From Lachnospiraceae bacterium (GTDB lineage: Bacteria > Bacillota > Clostridia > Lachnospirales > Lachnospiraceae), in the NCBI GenBank assembly GCA_003447895.1, contig DLYC01000005.1, forward strand, positions 1 to 5,459: 5,459 nt of DNA, read 5' to 3'. Shown here piece by piece: positions 1-5,459 of the stretch. The notes beneath the pieces were generated by a model, which saw nothing but the letters and a program-made list of their open reading frames with translations, made no database searches and was not told the origin of the DNA. The position numbers and the translations under genes were made by a program. The number at the start of each line of letters is the position of its first letter. The first letter of the stretch is position 1.

Positions 1-312
1 GCGCCGAGCGGCATGATCGGCCTTGAGACAGCGCTCTCCTTATCCATCCGGCATCTGGTAAGGCCCGGCCACCTCACAATGATGCAGATGCTGGCCTGCC
101 TGACCTGCAATCCCGCCGATTTTTATCACCTGCAGGCGGGCCGCGTCGAGAAAGGCGCCGCCGCGGACCTCACGCTCTTTGACCCTGACGAGGAGTGGAT
201 CGTCCCGCCGGCCTTCGCCTCCAGGTCCTGTAATTCTCCGTTTATCGGCGAGAAGCTCCCCGGCGTCGTACACTATACGATCACCGGAGGGGAGATCGTT
301 TACAGAAGGTGA
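1..312 (+). CDS. pyrC: Dihydroorotase, C-terminal part (5' end outside window)
   Basis: Dihydroorotase catalyses the reversible cyclisation of N-carbamoyl-aspartate to dihydroorotate, the third step of de novo pyrimidine synthesis, in the cytoplasm. Only the last 103 codons are here: the reading frame is open from base 1 and ends in TGA at 310-312. The visible start, APSGMIGLETAL, matches the conserved stretch after the last metal-site and catalytic motifs of type I dihydroorotases. It is followed by NPADFYHLQAGRVEKGAAAD, the usual amidohydrolase segment where the chain re-enters the small beta domain, then LTLFDPDEEW and SCNSPFIGEKLPG, and the closing strand TITGGEIVYRR. The ATG at 13 is an internal methionine, not the start, because conserved sequence continues upstream of it. 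The metal ligands and catalytic Asp lie upstream and cannot be checked. Allantoinase or dihydropyrimidinase are less likely given the SxSxNxPF.G motif. The gene runs convergently toward the lacI-type gene and ends just before a strong stem-loop. Confidence 0.9.
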   Translation, partial: APSGMIGLETALSLSIRHLVRPGHLTMMQMLACLTCNPADFYHLQAGRVEKGAAADLTLFDPDEEWIVPPAFASRSCNSPFIGEKLPGVVHYTITGGEIVYRR

Positions 313-324
313 TCTTTATCAAAT

Positions 325-391
325 AAAGCCATGGCTCCCTGAATCCCGGCGGCATCCCGCCGGAAAGCATTCATTTGGAAGCCATGGCTTT
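325..391. terminator. Nested stem-loop, probable bidirectional terminator
   Basis: A perfect 12-bp stem pairs AAAGCCATGGCT (325-336) with AGCCATGGCTTT (380-391). Inside it, TGAAT (340-344) can pair with ATTCA (369-373), and CCGGCGG (346-352) with CCGCCGG (357-363) around a 4-nt loop. On the plus strand the outer stem runs into a T tract (389-393, then ATT), suiting termination of pyrC. On the minus strand it runs into TTTATTT, suiting termination of the lacI-type gene. It fills most of the 91-bp gap between two convergent genes, the expected place for a shared terminator. The outer arms are themselves palindromic (AGCCATGGCT), so they are both direct and inverted repeats. Confidence 0.8.
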
Positions 392-403
392 TTATTGGTT
401 CAC

Positions 404-1441
404 TTATTTTCGGTCTTCGCTTATCTCCCTGACGGTGTCCCTGATCACAAGACTTGTTTCCAGCCGGATCTCTCTCTCTTGCGGTTTCCTGCCCTGAATG
501 AGGCCGATCAATGTCTGTGCCGCTACGCGTCCCTTCTCAGCCGCGTCCTGGTGAATGGTCGTAAGCTTCGGCGTGCAGATCCTGGAATAGAGATTGTCAT
601 CAAATCCCACCACGGACAGATCCTCCGGAATTCGAACCCCCCTTTCCTTCAGTTCCGACATCATGATCACGGCATAGAGATCGGAACAGCAAAAGACTGC
701 CGTGAACTCCCGCATCTTTGTGCAGAGCTCTTCGGTATTGGCCCATCCCTCGCCGGAGTTTGGCTTTATCAGGATGAAATTCCGGTCACTGTATTCAATC
801 CCCGCGTCGCGAAGTGCCCTGCGGTAGCCCCAGAAGCGCTCCTTGTCGACACCGACCCGGTTGTCTGTCAAAAATCCGATCCGGCGATGCCCTTTCCCGA
901 TCAGGAAGCTCACCGCTTCATAGGAGCCCTTCTCATCGTTTAGCCCGACATTGACAAAGCTGCTGTTTTTTCCGGAGCTGTAGGTATCGATACAGACCAC
1001 CGGCTTATGGTACTTGGCCGCGACCCTGTCCGCGTCATCGTCCATCATGCAGAAGAGGATCAGGCCGTCGACGTTCCAGATGGACACATGCTGCAGGATC
1101 TCCGCTATGTCATCGGAAATATAGAGCATCATATAATAGCCGGCCTCCCGGACAGCTTTCTCGATTCCTCCGATCATCTCCGAGACAAACGGATCGCTCA
1201 GGATATTCTCACTGTTCCAGTACTGATATTCGAGGGTCTTTAGGACCACACCTATGATCTTGGACTGCCCCTGCGCGAGATTTCGCGCGTTGATATTAGG
1301 TACGTACTCCACTTCCTCGAGAAACTTCTGCACGCGCTCGATCGTTTCCGCGGAGACCTCCCTGGTCTTCCCGTGGATGACATTGGAGACGGTTGTCGTA
1401 CTAAGTCCCAGACTGGATGCGATCTCCTTAATCGTAATCAT
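404..1441 (-). CDS. LacI-family transcriptional repressor
   Basis: This is a complete 345-residue protein, the usual length for the LacI/GalR family: DNA-binding repressors that release or bind operators when a sugar or related effector binds. Residues 2-24 form the helix-turn-helix (TIKEIASSLGLSTTTVSNVI). Residues 46-60 carry the hinge, with NARNLAQG and Leu55 at the position that inserts into the operator minor groove. The periplasmic-binding-protein-like effector domain spans about 62-338, with family landmarks GKGHRRIGFL (182-191), SDLYAV (253-258), IPEDLSVVGFDD (271-282) and PKLTTIHQD (291-299). Recognition-helix positions matching LacI Tyr17, Gln18 and Arg22 are Thr15, Thr16 and Asn20, so its operator should differ from lac. 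The ATG at 1441 is supported by AAGGAGA 6 nt upstream. It lies 45 bp downstream of the GH3 gene on the same strand, so it is likely cotranscribed and likely regulates that operon. The effector cannot be told from sequence alone. Confidence 0.93.
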   Translation of the reverse strand: MITIKEIASSLGLSTTTVSNVIHGKTREVSAETIERVQKFLEEVEYVPNINARNLAQGQSKIIGVVLKTLEYQYWNSENILSDPFVSEMIGGIEKAVREAGYYMMLYISDDIAEILQHVSIWNVDGLILFCMMDDDADRVAAKYHKPVVCIDTYSSGKNSSFVNVGLNDEKGSYEAVSFLIGKGHRRIGFLTDNRVGVDKERFWGYRRALRDAGIEYSDRNFILIKPNSGEGWANTEELCTKMREFTAVFCCSDLYAVIMMSELKERGVRIPEDLSVVGFDDNLYSRICTPKLTTIHQDAAEKGRVAAQTLIGLIQGRKPQEREIRLETSLVIRDTVREISEDRK

Positions 1442-1447
1442 GCTTTC

Positions 1448-1454
1448 TCTCCTT
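1448..1454 (-). promoter_or_regulatory. Ribosome binding site of the lacI-type gene
   Basis: On the minus strand AAGGAGA lies 6 nt before the ATG at 1441-1439. This near-perfect Shine-Dalgarno sequence fixes the start codon. It also means the regulator can be translated well from a transcript starting upstream of the GH3 gene. No convincing separate promoter is seen in the 45-bp gap. Confidence 0.85.
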
Positions 1455-1486
1455 CAATCTCTTCCCTGTTTAAAGATCTGAGCCGT

Positions 1487-4447
1487 CTATCTTCTGCTCC
1501 TTCTCGCAAGCACGCGTTTTTTCTTCGCAAGCTTCGATCTCAGAAGCGCCACCCTTCTCCAGTGTACAAACGAATACCAGGCGCACAGAAGTCCCACTGC
1601 CACGGCGAGCACTGTCAGGACGGTCCTTACAGTCCTCCAGGCGGGTGTCTTGTAGACAAGCTTCGTCCCGGCGCCGATTCCGTTCATGGCGTTACTTCGG
1701 GAGACGGTCTGAAGGATCCTTCCGGCAGCCTGCCTGAATCTTCCGCGGACGCCGTAGGTCAGCACCGCTCCCCTCAGCATATAATTGTTGTTGGACGCGT
1801 TCTGCCAAAGGTCGGTTCCGGCCTCCAGGCCTTCCAGGATATCGGCGTACTCCGCCGTCTCCTTCGTGATCTCGTCCGACATGACAAATCCCGTAAATCC
1901 CCATTCTCCGCGAAGCACTTTGCTCAGAAGGCCGATGTGTCCGCCGCTCCATCTGGGGCCGACCCGGTTCATTCCGACCATGACCGCCTTCTGTCCGGAG
2001 CCGCCCTCACTGAGGGCGATCTCAAACGCGCGGAGGTAGAGCTCGCGGATCGCCTGTTCCCCGGCGAGCACGATCACACCGGTCCCGTTTGTCTGCTGGT
2101 CCGAGAGGACCATTTTTCCAAGGACCGGGATGACGCCTTTTCCCGAAATCCCGCGGCAGAGCGCCGCCGCGATCTTTCCGGTCAGGCAGCAGTCTTCGGA
2201 AAAGCTGTCGCAGTTTCTGCCTCCCATGGCAGTGCGGTGAAGATTCAGGGACGGCATCTTCCAGAAGGTGATGTCCGCCTGCAGCGCTTCCTCGCCGATC
2301 AGGCGGGCCTCCTGCATAGCCAGTTCCGTGTTCCACGTGGCGGCCAGAACCGTCGCGGAGGGATAGACAGTGCCCCGCTTCTCTCCATATTTTGCCAAAA
2401 TACCGGCATTGTCACCGCTGATCAGAGCCCTCGGCGAATGGCAGCTTAACACTTCATTGGCGGCGCCCCCGCCCTTTCGGACGAGCGAATAGGTCTCTCT
2501 CCAGGTCAGCTGGTCGAGAATGGCGGTCCACTGATAATCATCAAACTCCGTCTCCCGAAGTTCCGCGATCCCTATACCGTCCCCGCCGTGCGTCGTGTTG
2601 TAGACTGGCACCGGGGCGTTGTTGTCCTCCCCGTAGGAGGGCCGAAGGAGCTCGAGGAAGGTGGAACGCGCGCGGTAACTCCCCCCATGCCAGACGGACG
2701 GCCAGGACCTGTCCCAGCTCTTTCTGGTCAGAAAATTGAACTCCGAGTCATATGCCGCCGGAGACGCTTCCCCGAAGGCGTTTGTGATCTTCTCGCCGGT
2801 AGCCGGAGATTGGGAAAAGATCCTGCTGCTGCTTGTCTGCTCCACTTTTTCCACAAGGCCGGCGTCTCCCGTGCCTCTCATGGAGGCCTCCCTCGCTTTT
2901 CCCTTGTAGGCGATCAGGTTGTTCACCGCCGCGTGGGCATCCTGCGCGACTGTTACGAGGCAGGTGCCGCCATCCGCGATATAGGTGCCCTTCCCGTCCG
3001 CGTCGTAGGTCCGGAAGGTCTCTTCCGGGATCGTGATCTTGACCTTTTCATACTCGCCGGGCTGGATCTGCTTAGTCTTGGCAAATCCCACAAGCTCCAC
3101 CGCGGGAAGCTCGATCCCGTTCTCGGAGGCATAGTTCGTGAGGGGCCTCTGCATGTAGAGCTCGACCGTCTCCTTGCCCTCGCGCTCGCCGGTGTTGTGG
3201 ACTTCCGCCGTGATCTCGTAGCCCTTCTTTCCGAGGACCATCTTCATATTCCGGAGATCAAAGGTCGTATAGGACAGGCCGAAGCCAAACGGGAACGCCA
3301 CCACTTTGTCGTAGTCAAAACTTCCGGGAGAGCCGGTTCCCGTCACCACGTCCTCGTAGCGGGTCTCGTAATAGCGGTATCCGACGTACATGCCTTCCGT
3401 GTAGACGAGGTACTTGTTTCCAAAAGCTTCCTCGCTGTTTGAGATCGTATAATCGCCGAGGTTCACCGAGGCCGGCGCGCTGAAGCTGTTATAGACAAAT
3501 GTATCGGGAAGGCCGCCCGAGGGATTGACCCTTCCGCCGAGCACTTCCGCGAGCGCCTTGATGCCGCCCTGGCCGAGCGCCCCGACCCACAGGCATCCGT
3601 CGACGCCGTATTCATCCAGAAATCCCATCTCCATCGGGTTTTCCGTGTTGAGTACAACGACAATGTTGTCGAAGTGTTCACTGACGTAGCTCATGAGCGC
3701 CTTCTCGTCCTCTGTGAGCTGAAGCGCCCTGGCGCCCGTGATCACCCCGTTCTCATGTTCCTCGTCCGTGTACTCCACAGCGGGCTCGAGGAAGTCGGTG
3801 CTGCTGCCGCTTCGCCCGATCACGACGATCGCCGCCTCGGAGTACTCCTCGAAGCTCTCCTCCACCTTCTTCGAGAAGGAGTTTCCGCCGCCTCTCTCCG
3901 TGAAGTCCCAGAGTCTTTCGTTGACGCGGACCTTCTCCTCTGTCAGCGCGTCGCGAAACGATTGCTCGCCCGTGACCTCCGCTGTACTGCTGTATACGGG
4001 CTTCACCGCCGCGGCGCCAAAGACACTGACCGCCGCGCCCTTCCGAAGCGGGAGCGCGTCGTTGTCATTTCGAAGAAGTACGATCCCCTCCCGGACAATG
4101 TCCCTGACCATCTCTCTTCCGGCCTCGCGGAGCTCCTCCGTGTCCGTATACTCTGTTTCAAAATAGACCGGGCCTTCTTTTCCCTCGGTCCGATAGGCCT
4201 TCTCTCCGAGTGCCATCGTGATGAGCTGCTCGTTATCACTCGTCACACGGTTTCCGACCACTGCCGCTGCGGCAAGCGCGATCGCGAGGACTGTGGCAGT
4301 CAATGCCCTGCGCCGGTTCTTTCTGATGCCGCCCCGGAGCTTTTGGATGCTTCGCTCCGTTCCGGTCAGGGGAGTGGGGGCCTCTGTATTTTGACCGCGG
4401 CCTGCGGCGCCGCTTTGGATTGTTGTCTCTGTTCTTCTTTCTCTCAT
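1487..4447 (-). CDS. Membrane-anchored, domain-permuted GH3 (beta-glucosidase-like) protein
   Basis: This 986-residue protein has GH3 modules in permuted order, as known for Butyrivibrio fibrisolvens and Ruminococcus albus beta-glucosidases. A basic cytoplasmic segment (IRKNRRR, 41-47) precedes a hydrophobic helix at about 48-65. The GH3 C-terminal alpha/beta domain covers about 110-390 (EGIVLLRNDNDALPL 120-134; GRVNPSGGLPDTF 305-317; FPFGFGLSYTTF 385-396). A fibronectin-III-like domain covers about 397-512, and the TIM barrel about 615-925 (YPSATVLAATWN 695-706; NLHRTAMGGRN 735-745; SED 750-752; nucleophile Asp858 in FVMSDE). A second helix at about 942-961 is followed by a strongly basic tail, so both termini should be cytoplasmic and the large domains outside. 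The family hydrolyses beta-glucosides, xylosides or related glycosides. By eye, positions usually KH before NQETN read GK (777-778), DGP reads GDN (678-680), and the SGEG acid/base site reads SGSS (213-216). Activity is therefore uncertain. The RBS is weak (GGAAG about 11 nt upstream). It is probably the first gene of an operon with the LacI-type regulator. Confidence 0.9.
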   Translation of the reverse strand: MRERRTETTIQSGAAGRGQNTEAPTPLTGTERSIQKLRGGIRKNRRRALTATVLAIALAAAAVVGNRVTSDNEQLITMALGEKAYRTEGKEGPVYFETEYTDTEELREAGREMVRDIVREGIVLLRNDNDALPLRKGAAVSVFGAAAVKPVYSSTAEVTGEQSFRDALTEEKVRVNERLWDFTERGGGNSFSKKVEESFEEYSEAAIVVIGRSGSSTDFLEPAVEYTDEEHENGVITGARALQLTEDEKALMSYVSEHFDNIVVVLNTENPMEMGFLDEYGVDGCLWVGALGQGGIKALAEVLGGRVNPSGGLPDTFVYNSFSAPASVNLGDYTISNSEEAFGNKYLVYTEGMYVGYRYYETRYEDVVTGTGSPGSFDYDKVVAFPFGFGLSYTTFDLRNMKMVLGKKGYEITAEVHNTGEREGKETVELYMQRPLTNYASENGIELPAVELVGFAKTKQIQPGEYEKVKITIPEETFRTYDADGKGTYIADGGTCLVTVAQDAHAAVNNLIAYKGKAREASMRGTGDAGLVEKVEQTSSSRIFSQSPATGEKITNAFGEASPAAYDSEFNFLTRKSWDRSWPSVWHGGSYRARSTFLELLRPSYGEDNNAPVPVYNTTHGGDGIGIAELRETEFDDYQWTAILDQLTWRETYSLVRKGGGAANEVLSCHSPRALISGDNAGILAKYGEKRGTVYPSATVLAATWNTELAMQEARLIGEEALQADITFWKMPSLNLHRTAMGGRNCDSFSEDCCLTGKIAAALCRGISGKGVIPVLGKMVLSDQQTNGTGVIVLAGEQAIRELYLRAFEIALSEGGSGQKAVMVGMNRVGPRWSGGHIGLLSKVLRGEWGFTGFVMSDEITKETAEYADILEGLEAGTDLWQNASNNNYMLRGAVLTYGVRGRFRQAAGRILQTVSRSNAMNGIGAGTKLVYKTPAWRTVRTVLTVLAVAVGLLCAWYSFVHWRRVALLRSKLAKKKRVLARRSRR

Positions 4448-4504
4448 ATTCCGGTCGACTTCCGTTCTTTCTGGTTTAAGCTTTCAATAGTGTAGTCTTT
4501 CCTT

Positions 4505-4510
4505 ATCATA
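4505..4510 (-). promoter_or_regulatory. Possible -10 element for the GH3-lacI operon
   Basis: On the minus strand the hexamer TATGAT (one mismatch from TATAAT) ends 57 bp before the GH3 start codon, which would give a leader of about 50 nt. The matching -35 region is weak (TTTCGT or TTCGTA at 17-18 bp spacing). A neighbouring TACAAT further upstream is an alternative. The weak -35 would fit a regulated promoter, but no clear palindromic LacI-type operator overlaps it. Confidence 0.35.
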
Positions 4511-4605
4511 GTCCTACATTATTGTAATACGAAAGGCTTATTTTTTCTTCTAAAATATCTTTTCCCGTAAACAACGACATTTTAAGCATGAATGCGCCTA
4601 TGTTA

Positions 4606-4614
4606 TGGTATAAT
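4606..4614 (+). promoter_or_regulatory. Extended -10 promoter element (TGGTATAAT)
   Basis: A perfect TATAAT (4609-4614) is preceded by TG at 4606-4607, making a consensus extended -10 that can work without a good -35. None is seen at 16-18 bp spacing. Transcription would start near 4621 and run toward the response regulator, giving a leader of about 130 nt that includes the hairpin at 4635-4660 and the TTTACA repeats. Confidence 0.5.
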
Positions 4615-4634
4615 GCATACGTTGGTCTTTTTTG

Positions 4635-4660
4635 TCCCGCAATTAGGGTTTTGAGCGGGG
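4635..4660 (+). promoter_or_regulatory. Small leader hairpin, possible weak terminator or attenuator
   Basis: CCCGC (4636-4640) can pair with GCGGG (4655-4659), extended by a T-G pair (4635 with 4660), around a 14-nt loop; ATTTTA follows immediately. The stem is short and the T run is interrupted, so any termination would be partial. It lies just downstream of the extended -10 element. Confidence 0.25.
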
Positions 4661-4661
4661 A

Positions 4662-4703
4662 TTTTACATTCTTTTTACATACATCTGATAACAGCGATTA
4701 CAT
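4662..4703 (+). promoter_or_regulatory. TTTACA direct repeats, Pho-box-like regulator site
   Basis: TTTTACAT occurs at 4662-4669 and again at 4673-4680, exactly 11 bp (one helical turn) apart. A third partial copy, ATTACAT, lies at 4697-4703, and a degenerate ATAACA at 4688-4693. OmpR/PhoB-family dimers bind tandem repeats of this period, and Firmicutes PhoP boxes have the form TT(A/T/C)ACA with about 5-bp spacers. The repeats lie 52-93 bp before a response regulator of that very family, which suggests autoregulation. The AT-rich setting makes chance repeats easier, so this remains an inference. Confidence 0.45.
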
Positions 4704-4711
4704 TCCGGCCG

Positions 4712-4717
4712 CATAAT
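4712..4717 (+). promoter_or_regulatory. Possible -10 element for the response regulator gene
   Basis: CATAAT differs from consensus by one base and lies 37 bp before the ATG. The best -35 candidate, ATAACA at 4688-4693 (18-bp spacing), is only a partial match. With a start near 4724 the TTTACA repeats would fall at about -61 to -45, and the third partial copy at about -27. That is where activating PhoP-type regulators commonly bind. Confidence 0.35.
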
Positions 4718-4743
4718 AGAAACTGCAGCTTTATCGGTATTAT

Positions 4744-4747
4744 GAGG
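4744..4747 (+). promoter_or_regulatory. Ribosome binding site of the response regulator gene
   Basis: GAGG, within ATGAGG, lies 7 nt before the ATG at 4755. It supports this start, which also places the paired acidic residues (Asp7, Asp8) at the normal distance from the N-terminus. Confidence 0.7.
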
Positions 4748-4754
4748 TTTTCAA

Positions 4755-5420
4755 ATGATCTATTGTGTGGAAGATGACAACAGTATCCGGGATCTGATGA
4801 TCTATACGCTGATGATCGCCGGATTTGACGCGAGGGGATTTGCCGAGAGCGGCGATTTCTGGGCGAATATGGACGAAAGCCTGCCTGAGCTGATTCTTCT
4901 CGACATCATGCTTCCGGGCGAAGACGGCATAACCATTCTCAAAAAGCTAAAGAGTTCCGCGGCGACGGCCGCCATCCCCGTGATCATGGCCACCGCCAAG
5001 GGCAGTGAATACGACCGTGTAATCGGGCTGGACCTGGGCGCCGACGATTATCTCTGCAAGCCCTTCGGCATGATGGAGATGGTCTCGCGGATCAAGGCAG
5101 TGCTCAGGCGGACCGGGAACTCCGAGCGGCGGAGTTTCCTCACCTACGGAAATATCCAAATGGACCTGGCGAGGCACGTCGTCCTTGTGGGCGGCCGGGA
5201 GATCGCGCTCACCCTCAAGGAGTACGACCTCTTAAAGCTCTTCATGGAGCATATCGGATTTGTCTTTACGAGGGATCAGCTCCTCTCCTCCGTCTGGGAC
5301 CAGGAGTACTCCGGCGAAACAAGGACCGTGGATGTACATATCGGTACACTGCGCACCAAGCTTGGCTCGAGCGGGGAGGCGATCCACACCGTGCGCGGGG
5401 TGGGCTACCGCCTCGGCTGA
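4755..5420 (+). CDS. OmpR/PhoB-family two-component response regulator
   Basis: This complete 221-residue regulator has the normal length and architecture of the OmpR/PhoB class: a receiver domain phosphorylated by a sensor kinase, joined to a winged-helix DNA-binding domain. In the receiver (about 1-119) the acidic pocket is Asp7 and Asp8, the phosphoacceptor is Asp50 (LLDIMLPGEDG, 48-58), the switch residues are Thr80 and Tyr99, and the conserved lysine is Lys102 (KPF). All expected catalytic residues are present. The winged helix covers about 127-221, with LTLKEYDLLKLF (152-163), the recognition helix near 189-203 (TRTVDVHIGTLRTKL) and the C-terminal wing VRGVGYRL. The opening MIYCVEDD and the FGMMEMVSRIKAVLRR segment recall Clostridia regulators I associate with PhoB/PhoP-type systems, so phosphate control is possible but not shown. 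The gene is divergent from GH3. No kinase gene fits in the remaining 39 bp; a partner could start beyond the window. Confidence 0.95.
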   Translation: MIYCVEDDNSIRDLMIYTLMIAGFDARGFAESGDFWANMDESLPELILLDIMLPGEDGITILKKLKSSAATAAIPVIMATAKGSEYDRVIGLDLGADDYLCKPFGMMEMVSRIKAVLRRTGNSERRSFLTYGNIQMDLARHVVLVGGREIALTLKEYDLLKLFMEHIGFVFTRDQLLSSVWDQEYSGETRTVDVHIGTLRTKLGSSGEAIHTVRGVGYRLG

Positions 5421-5446
5421 GTTTATGGTGCCTGGCACCATAAACT
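5420..5446. repeat. Perfect 27-nt inverted repeat at the 3' end of the response regulator gene
   Basis: AGTTTATGGTGCC (5420-5432) and GGCACCATAAACT (5434-5446) are exact reverse complements around one central T. The element begins on the last base of the stop codon. As RNA it would form a strong hairpin of about 11 bp. No T tract follows (the next bases are TCCACTTTATAAA), so it is not a standard intrinsic terminator, although the A/T-rich outer stem could give weak bidirectional termination or protect the mRNA end. The core GGTGCCTGGCACC resembles dispersed palindromic (REP-like) elements, so a repeat family is a reasonable guess; only one copy is in this window. Confidence 0.7.
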
Positions 5447-5459
5447 TCCACTTTATAAA

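Larger units (their letters stand above)
4448..4754. other. Divergent intergenic region between GH3 and response regulator genes
   Basis: This 307-bp stretch is clearly more AT-rich than the flanking genes and should carry the promoters of both divergent genes. It contains a minus-strand TATGAT, a plus-strand extended -10 (TGGTATAAT, 4606-4614), a small GC hairpin (4635-4660), TTTACA direct repeats 11 bp apart, and a CATAAT just before the response regulator. I see no RNA gene, no riboswitch I can name, and no convincing protein-coding gene. Confidence 0.75.

Noticed and set aside
179..943. A 254-codon plus-strand open frame over the pyrC end, the terminator and the lacI-type gene
   Set aside because: It crosses a real stop codon region, a strong stem-loop and a well-supported antisense gene, and its protein has no family features.
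4256..4306. Cleavable signal peptide on the GH3 protein
   Set aside because: The hydrophobic stretch at residues 48-65 follows a 47-residue basic N-terminus, and a second membrane helix with a basic tail sits at the C-terminus. An uncleaved anchor is the simpler reading, although an Ala-rich cleavage site cannot be fully excluded.
1373..4495. Long plus-strand open frames (1373-2449, 2588-3442, 3674-4495) opposite the GH3 gene
   Set aside because: They lie antisense to a gene with clear family motifs along its whole length. Their translations are rich in Arg, Gly and Pro with no recognisable domains, as expected from GC-rich antisense frames.
4448..4620. LacI-type operator near the GH3 promoter
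   Set aside because: I checked the CG-centred and AAGCTT-centred sites (for example around 4478-4483, 4530 and 4620). None has the 14-18 bp symmetry of a convincing operator; the matches do not extend past a few base pairs.
4588..4716. A 42-codon open frame (MNAPMLWYNAYVGL...) upstream of the response regulator
   Set aside because: It has no Shine-Dalgarno sequence, it overlaps the extended -10, hairpin and repeat signals, and it resembles no peptide family I know. A start upstream of the promoter that would transcribe it is unlikely.

Overview
The window looks like a chromosomal piece from a Gram-positive anaerobe of the class Clostridia, most likely Lachnospiraceae. The evidence is a domain-permuted family 3 glycoside hydrolase, a response regulator with an N-terminus (MIYCVEDD) typical of that group, a LacI-type sugar regulator, and moderately GC-rich genes separated by AT-rich intergenic DNA. 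This assignment rests on protein character only; no rRNA or other phylogenetic marker is present.

Layout, left to right. (1) 1-312, plus: the last 103 codons of dihydroorotase (pyrC), cut by the window edge. (2) 313-403: a convergent gap holding a large nested stem-loop that can terminate transcription in both directions. (3) 404-1441, minus: a full-length LacI-family repressor. (4) 1487-4447, minus: a 986-residue glycoside hydrolase family 3 (GH3) protein with domains in the order C-terminal domain, Fn3-like domain, TIM barrel, and a membrane segment at each end. (5) 4448-4754: a 307-bp divergent intergenic region with promoter candidates on both strands and direct repeats 11 bp apart. (6) 4755-5420, plus: a complete OmpR/PhoB-type response regulator. 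(7) 5420-5446: a perfect 13-bp inverted repeat with a 1-nt centre, starting on the last base of the regulator's stop codon.

How the genes fit together. The GH3 gene and the lacI-type gene are co-directional, 45 bp apart with no terminator visible between them. They probably form a two-gene operon in which a sugar-responsive repressor sits downstream of the gene it likely controls. The response regulator is transcribed divergently. Its upstream TTTACA repeats resemble Firmicutes PhoP/PhoB boxes and suggest autoregulation. No sensor kinase lies inside the window; one could follow beyond position 5459.

The most interesting item is the GH3 protein. The fold-level motifs and the aspartate nucleophile (D858) are present, but by eye several positions that bind substrate or act as acid/base in typical GH3 enzymes appear changed. 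It may be a membrane-anchored enzyme of altered specificity or a non-catalytic carbohydrate-binding or sensing protein. I found no CRISPR array, RNA gene, transposase gene or clearly novel multi-gene system.
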